NCBI GenBank assembly: GCA_003223325.1
Contig: QHYS01000332.1
Span: 1-40,800, forward strand
DNA length: 40,800 nucleotides
DNA from: Acidobacteriota bacterium
Lineage (GTDB): Bacteria > Acidobacteriota > Terriglobia > Acidiferrales > UBA7541
Direction of reading: 5' to 3'
This document shows positions 1 through 7,989 of the stretch, in pieces. Position 1 is the stretch's first letter. Every line of letters begins with the position of its first letter. The notes under the pieces were generated by a model. The model worked only from the letters and a program-made list of their open reading frames with translations. It made no database searches and was not told where the DNA came from. The position numbers were made by a program, and so were the translations under genes.

Positions 1-225
1 CTAGGCGTGAGACGCCAACAGCAATCAATAACAGGTAGTACCTGGTCCATTCGCGCTGATACCGAGTCATCGGAATATTTTGCTCCCGGGCGACGGCAGA
101 GGGAAGAGGCGAATCACGGGTCCGAGTCGGCGGTCTTTGTTCTTTCAAGGGGCCTGAGTGCATGCTGGAAATGGTCGGGATCCTTGGTGGCAAGGAGCAG
201 ATCTGATCTGGTTTGGAAGTACGCC

Positions 226-240
226 TTGAGCAATGTTCAA
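226..240. promoter_or_regulatory. Possible Fnr/Crp-type operator upstream of the regulator gene
   Basis: TTGAGCAATGTTCAA is a near-perfect dyad (TTGA-N7-TCAA, 12 of 15 positions symmetric). It resembles an Fnr/Crp-family site but has one extra central base relative to TTGAT-N4-ATCAA. A possible -10 box TAAAAT lies at 284-289, which would put the dyad centre near -63, a usual class I activator position. Autoregulation by the gene starting at 319 is inference. Nothing else convincing was seen in bases 1-318. Confidence 0.35.
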
Positions 241-318
241 AACGCGCGGCGAGCGCCGAAATCGGCTCTTTCCAGCAGTTCGGTAAAATGCAGACGGGCT
301 TTATAGGAGCAGATACAG

Positions 319-1032
319 ATGAACCAAACCATAGGGGGCCTCGCGGATCACGATCCTGTAACTTTGCAGGCAGCTGTCTCCGGAGCGCTAGCGACCGTCT
401 TCCGAGGCAAATTCTGCGACATCGTGCTTCCAAACCGGAAAGCGGCCACCTTTACAAAAAATGCTGTCATCTACGATGTTGGAGATAGAGACCGGACCTT
501 TTTCTTCCTTCAGAGCGGCTTCGTCAAAATTGGAACAATTACTCCGGATGGGCACGAGGTAATCTACGACATACGCAAGGGCGGCGACGTGGTTGGAGAG
601 TTGTGCGCTTGCGAACATTCCCGCCCAGACCGGGCTGTTGCGCTGGAGCAAACGGAAGCCATTCCGGTTCCGCATCACGAAATGATAGAGCTCTTGCGGA
701 AAAGGCCCGACTTCCTATCCCTGTTGCTGGAAGTCTTCTGCAAAGCGCTTACCCAGGCGTACCAGCAGGTCAACACCCTGGCCATTGATGATACCCTCCA
801 CCGATTAGTTAAGGTTCTACTTGATCTCGCGGGAAAGCTCGGCTACCCCACCGGATCTGTAGTGGAGCTACCGACGCTTCTTACACAAGAAGACATTTCT
901 CAGATGGTCGCAGCTCGGCGAGAAAGGGTCTCGACCGCCCTCAACTCTCTGCGTCGGCAGGGGGCAATTCAATATTCGAGCCCTGGACGGCTCGTTCTGA
1001 ATCTTGAAGCCCTAAAAACATATGTTAGGTGA
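319..1032 (+). CDS. Crp/Fnr family transcriptional regulator
   Basis: A 237-residue cytoplasmic DNA-binding regulator. Residues about 35-125 have the pattern of a cyclic-nucleotide-binding beta-roll (FFFLQSGFVKIGTITPDGHE, then GDVVGELC). Residues about 187-215 form the Crp-type winged helix (LLTQEDISQMVAARRERVST, then LNSLRRQGAI). The ATG is preceded by TAGGAG at 304-309. There is no clear N-terminal four-cysteine cluster as in Fnr, although C96 and C98 are close together, so the effector cannot be named. The gene lies just upstream of a cytochrome c peroxidase-like gene on the same strand, so a redox or oxygen-related role is possible but inferred. The family call is firm; the ligand and regulon are unknown. 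Confidence 0.9.
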   Translation: MNQTIGGLADHDPVTLQAAVSGALATVFRGKFCDIVLPNRKAATFTKNAVIYDVGDRDRTFFFLQSGFVKIGTITPDGHEVIYDIRKGGDVVGELCACEHSRPDRAVALEQTEAIPVPHHEMIELLRKRPDFLSLLLEVFCKALTQAYQQVNTLAIDDTLHRLVKVLLDLAGKLGYPTGSVVELPTLLTQEDISQMVAARRERVSTALNSLRRQGAIQYSSPGRLVLNLEALKTYVR

Positions 1033-1039
1033 GCTGGCC

Positions 1040-1068
1040 TACAAATCTTTAGGCAATAGCCATTTGTA
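1040..1068 (+). terminator. Possible terminator after the Crp/Fnr gene
   Basis: TACAAAT (1040-1046) pairs with ATTTGTA (1062-1068), and an inner GGC/GCC pair closes an AATA loop. AAATTTT follows. It starts 7 bases after the stop at 1032. The stem is AT-rich and the T-run is short, so termination strength is uncertain. Confidence 0.35.
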
Positions 1069-1186
1069 AAATTTTGGTCTTATTTCATCCCTTTGTTACG
1101 CAGATAACAGCCTCGCCTCCTCATCGCCTGTAATCATGACGGGAATGCTGCGGTCGTAGTGACCCAGGGATAACGGAGGTTGTGTC

Positions 1187-2548
1187 ATGAAGACCCGTCT
1201 TTGCCTCTCGTTGCTATTTGTTTCTCTGTTGCTGTCTATGGCTATCGAGGCTCCCAGGAAAATGGCTGCGCAGGGCAAGGGAACAAATGAGACTGTGAAA
1301 GAAGATCGGCACGATGCTGGTTTCGACGAACAAATTCGTGACAATGCGGAAGCAATGGTTGAGCAGGGCCAGAGCATCTTTCGCTTCGATACGTTCGGCG
1401 ATGAGGCTTTTTGGGGCGACACACTGAACCTCCACCAGGCAATCGAAGGAGCAAAACTGGGCGGAGTAGGACCTGGAGTTAGTCCGGCAACCGCTCTCGC
1501 CGTCGGGCTGAAGGTGGATGTGAACGCGCTTCCCGCCAGCCTGATAGCGGCTCTTAAGGAAGGGAATGTCAATCTGAATGATCCCTCCACAACACTTGCG
1601 CTGCTCAAGCTGAACTCGGTTCTGGGTGTGACCGGTTTTTTCAATTCGCAAGGAACTCTGCAGTCGATTGGAATCCAGTGCGCGTTTTGCCATTCCACCG
1701 TGGACAACTCGTTGGCACCCGGCATCGGCCATCGCCTAGACGGGTGGGCGAACCAGGATTTAAACGTCGGGGCGATTGTTAGTCTGGCTCCAAACCTCCA
1801 ACCCGTCGCGAGCCTTCTGAGCACGGATGTGGCGACCGTGAGGAGGGTATTGGCGGCTTGGGGGCCAGGAAAATTCGATGCTGAACTCCTGATGGATGGC
1901 AAAGGTTTTCGGCCTGATGGCAAGACAGCGGCCACTCTCATTCCTCCTGCGTTCGGTCTTCCCGGAGTGAACTTGCATACCTGGACAGGATGGGGTTCGG
2001 TGACCTATTGGAATGCTTTCGTTGGGAATCTGGAGATGCATGGGAAGGGGACGTTCTTCGATCCTCGGCTTAACGATGCCACTCAATTCCCCGTCGCGGC
2101 TGCAGCGGGCTTCGGCAACGTCCGCAATGCTCCTGACCTGATCACCGCGAAGCTCGGCGCTTTGCATTTTTACCAACTGGCGATACCGGCCCCCAAGCCA
2201 CCCCAAGGAACCTTCGATGAGGACGCTGCAGCGCGTGGAAAGGAGATTTTCGAAGGCCAGGCAAAGTGTTCAACATGCCATGTGCCGCCGCTGTTCACCG
2301 AACCGGGGTGGAATCTGCACACGCCCGAAGAGATTGGAATCGACAATTTTCAGGCCAATCGCGCACCGGACAAGCGATATCGTACGGCTCCCCTGAAGGG
2401 GATCTGGACACACACGAAGCGCGGCTTTTTCCATGATGGACGTTTCGCGACGCTTGATGACCTCGTCCGGCATTACGACAACCTCTTTGGACTCGGTTTG
2501 AGTGATCAGCAGGTCCACGACCTAGTGGAATATCTCAAGTCTTTGTAA
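1187..2548 (+). CDS. Di-heme cytochrome c peroxidase-like protein (MauG/CcpA superfamily)
   Basis: A 453-residue exported protein. Residues 1-30 form a Sec signal peptide (basic start, then a hydrophobic LCLSLLFVSLLLSMAIEA stretch). Two c-type heme motifs are present: CAFCH at residues 165-169 and CSTCH at 361-365. The region after the second motif (APLKGIWTHTKRGFFHDGRF) is typical of this superfamily. Members act in the periplasm on hydrogen peroxide or as electron-transfer oxidases. The long insert before the first heme motif makes it longer than classical CcpA (about 320 residues), so the substrate is uncertain. A strong Shine-Dalgarno GGAGG lies 7 bases before the ATG. A DUF3179 selenoprotein candidate follows on the same strand about 240 bases later; the gap shows no other gene. 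Confidence 0.85.
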   Translation: MKTRLCLSLLFVSLLLSMAIEAPRKMAAQGKGTNETVKEDRHDAGFDEQIRDNAEAMVEQGQSIFRFDTFGDEAFWGDTLNLHQAIEGAKLGGVGPGVSPATALAVGLKVDVNALPASLIAALKEGNVNLNDPSTTLALLKLNSVLGVTGFFNSQGTLQSIGIQCAFCHSTVDNSLAPGIGHRLDGWANQDLNVGAIVSLAPNLQPVASLLSTDVATVRRVLAAWGPGKFDAELLMDGKGFRPDGKTAATLIPPAFGLPGVNLHTWTGWGSVTYWNAFVGNLEMHGKGTFFDPRLNDATQFPVAAAAGFGNVRNAPDLITAKLGALHFYQLAIPAPKPPQGTFDEDAAARGKEIFEGQAKCSTCHVPPLFTEPGWNLHTPEEIGIDNFQANRAPDKRYRTAPLKGIWTHTKRGFFHDGRFATLDDLVRHYDNLFGLGLSDQQVHDLVEYLKSL

Positions 2549-2788
2549 TCGTCACAACAGCTACTTGCTGGTTCATTGATGAGACGACTTACGAAAGTAA
2601 CGGGCCACGTGCGTAACCGGCCCTGATTCTTGGTATGGGTGCTGAGCATCGCTCGAACATTCTCGGCGTTTGTTGCGCTCTCCCAGCCCCGAAAGTTGTA
2701 GCTCACTTGGCAAAGTAGTGTTTTTCTTATTTTTGGCGGACAATGGCTCCAGAATGAGGCAGGATTCCCAAGTCAAAGAGGCGCGGCC

Positions 2789-3802
2789 ATGAAGAGCTTA
2801 CACTTCCTCCCGGTTTTATTTGTCGTCCTGGGCACAGGTGCGGCGGCGCAAAAGCAGGCCCAGGAGCGCTTGCCATATACTGCGATCCACGATCCGCAGT
2901 TTATTCCAGCTTCCTCGGCAACGTTTTTGCATGATGACGACCGCATCATTGGAATCACGGTTGGAAGGATAGCGAAGGCCTACCCCGCTGCCATCCTTTC
3001 ACAGCATGGCCTCGTTGAGGATCGGTCGCCTTCCGGGCCTATCGCCATCACTTGGTGAAGCTACTGCAACACGGCCCTCGTGTTCAGGGCCGCCGCAAAG
3101 GGGCGCGGTCTTCAGTTGGATAACGCAGGCGTGGTCGGCGGCAACGAGGTATTCAAAGATCGCGAAACCGGCAGCATCTGGCAACAGTCCAGCCTGCAGG
3201 CCACCTCGGGCCCTCTAGAAGGCGAGCATCTGCAACTCTATCCTTTTCTCCTCACGGATTGGGCTGAATGGCACCGCCTGCATCCGGGTACCCTGGTGCT
3301 GAAACCACTGCCTGGTTACGCGGATCGCATCCCCGAACGGAATAAAATGATCCGCGAAGGATTATCGGGGGAGGGTTCCGCGCCCCCAGGCGTGATCCGC
3401 GTTGACGATCGACTCAAGCCTAAGACAATGGTTCTGGGTCTTGCCCTTCGCGGCTTCGACGAGGCATTTTCACTCACTGACCTTCGGCAGGCGCGTGTGA
3501 TTAATCTGGAGATGGGCGGCCAGCCGGTTCTCGTTGTGCATCAACCCGGATCGGATACCACCACCGCTTTCATCACCAGCGCCAAAGGCAAGCGCCTGAA
3601 ATTCGCCGCTGCGAATGCGGAAGCCACCGAATTGGTGGATGATCAAACCAAATCACGCTGGAATCCTTATGGGGAATGCATTTCCGGCGCACTGAAGGGA
3701 ACGCAACTCGAATCACTCGTACTGGAGCCGGAATATTGGTTTGCCTGGTCGGAATTCCATCCAGCAACGAAGATCTACACGGTCGTGCAAACGAGACCCT
3801 AA
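2789..3802 (+). CDS. DUF3179 exported protein, candidate selenoprotein (in-frame TGA = Sec90)
   Basis: One frame of 338 codons is interrupted only by TGA at 3056-3058 (codon 90). Residues 1-20 are a signal peptide ending AAAQ. The DUF3179 pattern is present on both sides of the TGA: IGITVGRIAKAYPAAIL before it, and NTALVF, DRETGSIWQ, SGPLEG, RWNPYGECISGALKG and YWFAWSEFHP after it. The family normally reads TWCPLCNT or TYCPLCGT at this point; here the frame reads TW-TGA-SYCNT. The TGA therefore replaces the first Cys of a CxxC motif, giving UxxC, a classic selenocysteine context. A hairpin follows directly (3064-3087). The Shine-Dalgarno is AGAGG before 2789. The alternative is a single Cys-to-stop nonsense mutation, but no other lesion is seen across the remaining 247 codons. 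No sel genes lie in this window. The biochemical function of DUF3179 is not established; a periplasmic thiol/selenol redox role is inference. The 3' end overlaps the convergent cupin gene by 3 bases. Confidence 0.75.
3064..3087 (+). promoter_or_regulatory. Candidate bacterial SECIS hairpin
   Basis: CTG (3064-3066) pairs with CAG (3085-3087). C3067 is bulged. AACACG (3068-3073) pairs perfectly with CGTGTT (3079-3084) around the loop GCCCT (3074-3078). This gives 9 base pairs with one bulge and a G as the first loop base. The loop starts 16 bases after the TGA, close to the spacing of known bacterial SECIS elements such as that of E. coli fdhF. The element lies within the coding sequence, as expected for bacteria. 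Folding was done by eye only. Confidence 0.6.
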
Positions 3803-4233
3803 GCGGGCCCCGGCATGGTCAACGGGACGCCTTTTCTCGCGAAGATCATGGCCAGAAGCTTTGCCGGTTCGGTGGCGCTGGCATTGCTGGAAACTTCGTG
3901 CGTGCTTCTCGGCGGTTCAAAGAACATCTCTCCCGTTCGAAAGGTCCTTTCTTCCTGCCCGGAGATCTTGGTGACCACCGCGCCTTCGAGCACATAGGCA
4001 AGGACGAAGCCGGCGTGATGATGGGGCTGTCCGACCCTTCCCGGTGGGTAGTCCACGTAACTGACCGTCACCTCCCAGTCTTCCATGGTGATATTCGGCA
4101 GGTCGTGCTTGAAGACAGCCGCGTTTGCTCTTTGGGGTTGTTGACCGGTTGCGTCATTTCGCGTTTGGGCGTTTGCGCCTAATTCGCACAGCAAAGCGAT
4201 GGCAGCTGCGAGAGTACCTCGACGTGTGATCAT
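3799..4233 (-). CDS. Exported cupin-domain protein
   Basis: A 144-residue protein. Residues 1-23 form a signal peptide (ITRRGTLAAAIALLCELGANAQ; the twin Arg could fit Tat or Sec export). The cupin metal site appears as PPGRVGQPHHHAGFVLAYVLEG (first motif, with three His) followed by FRTGEMFFEPPRSTHEV (second motif). Single-domain cupins of this kind bind a metal or act as small dioxygenases or sensors; the substrate cannot be told. An upstream in-frame start at 4269 exists, but the ATG at 4233 begins right at the signal peptide. TATAAT lies at 4240-4245, six bases before this ATG, so the mRNA may be leaderless. The stop overlaps the end of the convergent DUF3179 gene. Confidence 0.8.
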   Translation of the reverse strand: MITRRGTLAAAIALLCELGANAQTRNDATGQQPQRANAAVFKHDLPNITMEDWEVTVSYVDYPPGRVGQPHHHAGFVLAYVLEGAVVTKISGQEERTFRTGEMFFEPPRSTHEVSSNASATEPAKLLAMIFARKGVPLTMPGPA

Positions 4234-4239
4234 GGACTG

Positions 4240-4245
4240 ATTATA
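4240..4245 (-). promoter_or_regulatory. -10 box of a possibly leaderless cupin mRNA
   Basis: On the minus strand TATAAT is followed by six bases and then the ATG at 4233. With normal -10 to start spacing, transcription would begin at or next to the A of the ATG. No Shine-Dalgarno is visible, and no good -35 box was found. Confidence 0.4.
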
Positions 4246-4406
4246 CTCGCGCCAAATAGGAACAATCACCCAGCGACACGCGGAAATGCCTCTTGCGACT
4301 CAGCTAAATTTTACAACTCCTGAAAAGTCGCGTTTTCGGCAACTGGCCTTTTGTGCTTCTAGGCTCCACTCATTGGCGTCGGCCTAGTCACACCGTTACC
4401 GGAAGC

Positions 4407-5666
4407 TTATTTGGTCGCGTTCGGTATTTTCGATCCGAGCGCTAGGTTTTCGAGCACTTTGCCGCTTTTCATTACGAACACCACCCGCCGCACGGCCGTT
4501 ATGTCTTTAAGTGGATTGCCATCCGTTGCGATGACGTCGGCCTCCATGCCCGGGGCGATCGTGCCAATTTGCTTCTCCAGGCCCAGTGATTCCGCTGAAA
4601 GCGAAGTCGCGGAGACGATTGCCTCCATCGGGTCCTGGCCGCCCTCACGAACGCGGCGCACAAATTCCTCATAGTTTCGGCCGTGCGCTCCGGCGTTCGC
4701 ATCGGTTCCATACACGATCTTCAGTCCCCTATGTGTCAGCGATTTTTTGAATGTGTCCAGTACGATCTGGATGCCCTTCTGCATAAACGCGAATCCTTGC
4801 TCGTTGTAGTTATCGATTCCCAGATACTTAGCCTTATTGTCGAAGTAATTCTGCAGCACGAGGCCGATATTGGGATCGTAGTAGGTTCCATGCTGGACCA
4901 TGAGATCGAAAACCGGATCGGTGAGGTATGCGCCGTGCTCGATGGATGTGCAGCCGGCCAGTACCGCCGCACGCGCTGACGAATCCGCGTGCGCGTGGAC
5001 GATCACGCGCATACCCTGCGCTTTGGCTTCGCCGCAGGCCGCCTGGATTTGCGCGTCGGTCATGGTCTGCTTACCGCCGTCGCGGATGCTCGCCGAAGCA
5101 AAGATCTTGATGAAGTCGGCGCCTTCCTGCTTTCTCTCGCGAACCAATTGCCGGATCTTCTCCGGCGGGCCGCTGGTGTCGACGAGAGCCTCGAGCGAAG
5201 TCAGAATGCGCGGACCAGGAATGAGCCCTCGCGCGATGGCCTCACGCAAATCCTTGTCTTCGGTTGCGCCGGGACTTTGGATAGTCGTAAAACCTGCGTC
5301 GAGCGTGGCCACCGCGTTATCCACGGCGCTTAGCATGGCATGCACGGGTGGCTCATCGCTTCCCGCGTAGCGATCGTGATAGAAGTGGTGGTAGATGTGC
5401 GAGTGCGTGTCAATCCAGCCGGGCATGACCGTGAGTCCGGTGAGATCGTAGGTGCTTGCCCCCGCCGACACTGGGCCTCCCAGTCGAACGATTTTCGATC
5501 CCTCGACCACGATCGTCGTATCGCGGATGATCTGGCCCTTGCCGTCGAGCACAGTGGCCGCTTTAAGAACGATAGGCCGGGTCTGCGCCGCGATGAGCGC
5601 AGGCGTTAGAAACAGCAGGGCAGAGCATAGAAAGCGCATTATTTTCGCCACAACAGTCCTCTCCAT
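4407..5666 (-). CDS. Exported amidohydrolase family protein (metal-dependent hydrolase)
   Basis: A 419-residue protein. A signal peptide (MRFLCSALLFLTPALIAAQ) sits at about residues 10-28. The amidohydrolase beta-sandwich and barrel follow: VMPGWIDTHSHIYHH carries the HxH metal ligands, VHAHADSSARAAVLAGCTSIEHG supplies further His ligands, and VYGTDANAGAHG supplies the catalytic Asp. The C-terminal part (IGTIAPGMEADVIATDGNPL) is typical of imidazolonepropionase/prolidase-like members. Such exported acidobacterial enzymes are probably peptidases or amidases, but the substrate is unknown. The frame is open upstream to 5813; the start at 5666 is chosen for its GGGAGG Shine-Dalgarno 6 bases upstream. 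TATACT around 5698-5703 could be a -10 box. Confidence 0.88.
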   Translation of the reverse strand: MERTVVAKIMRFLCSALLFLTPALIAAQTRPIVLKAATVLDGKGQIIRDTTIVVEGSKIVRLGGPVSAGASTYDLTGLTVMPGWIDTHSHIYHHFYHDRYAGSDEPPVHAMLSAVDNAVATLDAGFTTIQSPGATEDKDLREAIARGLIPGPRILTSLEALVDTSGPPEKIRQLVRERKQEGADFIKIFASASIRDGGKQTMTDAQIQAACGEAKAQGMRVIVHAHADSSARAAVLAGCTSIEHGAYLTDPVFDLMVQHGTYYDPNIGLVLQNYFDNKAKYLGIDNYNEQGFAFMQKGIQIVLDTFKKSLTHRGLKIVYGTDANAGAHGRNYEEFVRRVREGGQDPMEAIVSATSLSAESLGLEKQIGTIAPGMEADVIATDGNPLKDITAVRRVVFVMKSGKVLENLALGSKIPNATK

Positions 5667-5874
5667 TGGTCCTCCCACACCCATTGGCGCATCGAGAGTA
5701 TACATACGATGCTGGCCCCTGAGGGCCGTTCGCACATGCCAGGCCTTGAGTCCACAAGAGGTGGTCCGGGGGATTCCCGCCCAGGTCTCCATCCCAATAG
5801 CAGGAAGGCTCACATGCTGTAGAACATGAATTATCAGGATTTGAAAGAATTACCTTCTAACGTGAGATCTTCCT

Positions 5875-6057
5875 CTACCAAATGGCTAATGCTGTAAGGA
5901 CTAACAGAGCCGAGACGAAAAGAAGCCGAGTTGGCAAGATCAGAAAATATCGATCCCGTATATACAGATCCAGAGACTTCGTAGTGATTGCTAACAGACC
6001 AGCAAGAATGGTAAAGAGAATACCGCCTCCCAACAGGAAATAAACCATTCTCCGCAT
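5875..6057 (-). CDS. Small two-helix membrane protein
   Basis: About 60 residues with two hydrophobic segments, VYFLLGGGILFTILAGLLAI and LLFVSALLVLTALAIW, separated by a polar stretch DLYIRDRYFLILP. The second helix runs to the stop. The DLYIRDRYF stretch recalls short membrane proteins with an hDxYF motif, but no function can be assigned. The start is uncertain: the frame is open to 6114, and ATG codons at 6057 and 6048 both precede the first helix. Confidence 0.55.
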   Translation of the reverse strand: MRRMVYFLLGGGILFTILAGLLAITTKSLDLYIRDRYFLILPTRLLFVSALLVLTALAIW

Positions 6058-6106
6058 CCCTACCGCGATCCAACCCTTTCGGACAAGACTACACCAGGAC
6101 GTACAT

Positions 6107-6265
6107 GTGCTCAACTCCGGGGGAAGATTCCGCCGAATCGCAGTTTCTGAAAATCCGGGAGTTAGCGAGGGATGGAATGTTTACGTCCGGCAAGGTTCAG
6201 TCTTCATGTGGTACGACAAAGTGTCTTTCGCTGGATTTAGCTCCATCTTTGGTCGGCTTAAATAG
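6107..6265 (+). CDS. Short hypothetical protein or C-terminal gene fragment
   Basis: A 52-residue frame with a GTG start (AGGA 7 bases upstream) has protein-like composition, including RRIAVSENPGVSEGWNVYVR and SVFMWYDKVSFAGFSSIFG. The frame stays open upstream beyond the GTG, so it may be the tail of a lost gene. No family is recognised. The rest of 6266-6526 shows nothing I can support. Confidence 0.3.
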   Translation: MLNSGGRFRRIAVSENPGVSEGWNVYVRQGSVFMWYDKVSFAGFSSIFGRLK

Positions 6266-6526
6266 CCGCCATGCTTCACGCCGCGTGCCATTCGGAAAAA
6301 CCAAAAACTTGGCAGCTTGATTTCGCTCTAGACTACGCGATGTCGTGACAGTCTGACCACCCAGCGTTCGGAGAGTTCGTCTATGCCTAGTCTCGCGGAC
6401 GAGGTTCTATTTCTTGGGTAGGACAGGCAACCAGTCAATTTCTACAACGATGATTGGCTGTAACAACGCCACACTGAGGACGTTTCGCGTATTTCCATTC
6501 ACTTATGTCCGAAAGTAGCATAGCGC

Positions 6527-6715
6527 CTAATCGCCGAAACCAGAGCCGCTGGCTAGTTCCACATTACTTAAGTCTCCATTCTCGTCAATATCTGCGCGAA
6601 GAACAGGGGCACCGCCATACGACTCGCCAGGTTGTATTAGATTGTCATCAAAGTTGAATTCGGGTTGCCGTATGAGTTTGACTGCGCATTCCCCCGCCTG
6701 CCGTCGGAAGGGAGC
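6527..6715 (-). pseudogene. Possible TonB C-terminal-like gene fragment
   Basis: The frame ends with VLRADIDENGDLSNVELASG and then a stop. This resembles the start of a TonB C-terminal domain (V.IDENG.V..VEV..GSG), but the rest of the domain and the start are missing. It could be a chance resemblance. Confidence 0.22.
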
Positions 6716-6740
6716 CCCGATGGGTAACGAGGAGGTCCTG

Positions 6741-7195
6741 ATGAAAATCAAACTGTGGTGTTTTGGCGCCTCCGTCATATTTGCCGCGACCTGCCTGGCT
6801 CAAGACATTCCTTCGAAGTTGGAGATATTCCCGTAAGGCTGCGTCTTCTTGAGAACGTACAGAACGATCAAACTACACGCATTTTTCTGAAGTCCTTAGA
6901 GGACGAGATTCAAGGCTCCGGTAAGTTCTATTTGTCGCTCTCTTCTGACCTTCCACCAAATGGCATTCGGGTCACGATAAGATCCGTTCAGGTCAAACTC
7001 GCAGGAGGCGAGGAACTGGGCTCGGCGATTTTCATCGAAGCGGACCGCCCTATTGATAAAGAATCCGGCCAGTACACCTCTGCGCGGTCCAACAGATTTG
7101 CGGAGATGTCAGAACAAATGTGGATGCTACCGAAAGACGGCTCTGCAACCGATCAAATACGCGGCTTCTTGAGTGACTTGGACAAGGCACGCTAA
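6741..7195 (+). pseudogene. Exported hypothetical protein gene with a frameshift
   Basis: An ATG at 6741, behind GAGGAGG, starts a signal peptide (KIKLWCFGASVIFAATCLAQ), but the frame hits TAA at 6834-6836. A second frame takes over at VRLRLLENVQND and runs to 7195 with good protein character (FLKSLEDEIQGSGKFYLSLS, then IRVTIRSVQVKLAGGEELG). The second frame has no start of its own. One base appears to be missing around 6815-6836. The product would be a small periplasmic protein of unknown function. Either the gene is broken or the assembly lacks a base. Confidence 0.6.
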
Positions 7196-7494
7196 GTAGT
7201 TAGTCCAATAAACTATCTCGAAAACGCCGGACAGAGAAAACACCAAAACACCCACACCTTTAGCCGTGAAGCTGTGCACTTATCGCTGAGGCTTAAAAGC
7301 AATAGGTCCTGAGAAGTCAGGTTATCGGAATGTGCCCACAACCAATTTCCGGCGTTTGCGTCTCTGAGCCAGCTTCGCCCTTACTTTTTTTCTCCCAGGC
7401 TTGATGCCTGCCAGAACTTTCCGAGCTTTCTCAATGTCGCGGTGATCAACACCTCGCCGATCACCAACGTTGCAACCAAAAATCCAGTAAGCGA

Positions 7495-7989
7495 TTAGCT
7501 AGGCTTTACGTGATATACGGTAAATGTTTGACCCACTGGCGGGTACTTTTGAGAGTATTTTTTCGCTCTGACCTGGAGCACGGCTTCTCTTTCGGCCGGA
7601 TCAGTGACAACCAATAAGGTACGATCATACAATTGATCGCCTATCTTCAGACGCACATGGGGATCACGGGCCACATTTCGAGGCCATTGTCTGACTGCAG
7701 CCCCAGAAGTAGCCAGATAAAGCTGGCCATTATAGGCGATACACCAAGTTGTTACTGAGTGCGGAATTAGATACCAGGTGTTGGTCTGAACCTTCACGGT
7801 TTGAATGCTGTCAGTGAATGACCAGTCGGCAACCGGAGTCGTTACGAGATCCCCGCTGAGCCATAAACCGGGATAACTCCCGCGACCGGGCGTATCCCCG
7901 TGAGGATTAAGGCCGGTGAAGCGCAGCGTCACGAGCAGTAAGACCATGCAAATCACTATTGCTCCAACAATGTTTAATAGCGTTTTCAT
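7495..7989 (-). CDS. Membrane-anchored split-barrel (PPOX/F420-reductase-like) protein
   Basis: A 164-residue protein. Residues about 4-26 form one N-terminal hydrophobic helix (LNIVGAIVICMVLLLVTLRF). The rest resembles the flavin/F420-binding split beta-barrel fold: VKVQTNTWYLIPHSVTTWCI, YNGQLYLATSG, RQWPRNVARDPHVRLKIGDQ. The class is suggested by the order 'Y/L-ATSG', then 'W..N...DP.V.L.IG', then a YDR.L.VV.DP segment. The cofactor and substrate are unknown. The start is set by TAAGGAG before the ATG at 7989; an upstream in-frame start at 8037 lacks this. Bases 7196-7494 and 7990-8342 hold no gene I can support. Confidence 0.75.
   Translation of the reverse strand: MKTLLNIVGAIVICMVLLLVTLRFTGLNPHGDTPGRGSYPGLWLSGDLVTTPVADWSFTDSIQTVKVQTNTWYLIPHSVTTWCIAYNGQLYLATSGAAVRQWPRNVARDPHVRLKIGDQLYDRTLLVVTDPAEREAVLQVRAKKYSQKYPPVGQTFTVYHVKPS

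Noticed and set aside
1096-1941. 281-codon minus-strand frame over the peroxidase gene
   Set aside because: It is the shadow of a gene with signal peptide and two heme motifs; Ser/Ala/Arg-rich with no domain.
3080-3802. Separate gene starting at GTG 3080
   Set aside because: This start lies inside the conserved DUF3179 motif, without a signal peptide or Shine-Dalgarno; the frame is the same as that of 2789-3058, so it is the downstream part of one gene.
6815-6840. Programmed -1 frameshift in the 6741 gene
   Set aside because: No X-XXY-YYZ slippery run and no obvious downstream pseudoknot; a simple base loss is more likely.
7330-7494. Minus-strand basic reading frame ending KLAQRRKRRKLVVGTFR
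   Set aside because: It reads well for about 55 codons (VDHRDIEKARKVLAGIKPGR) but has no start codon and abuts the stop of the neighbouring gene; not enough to call a gene.
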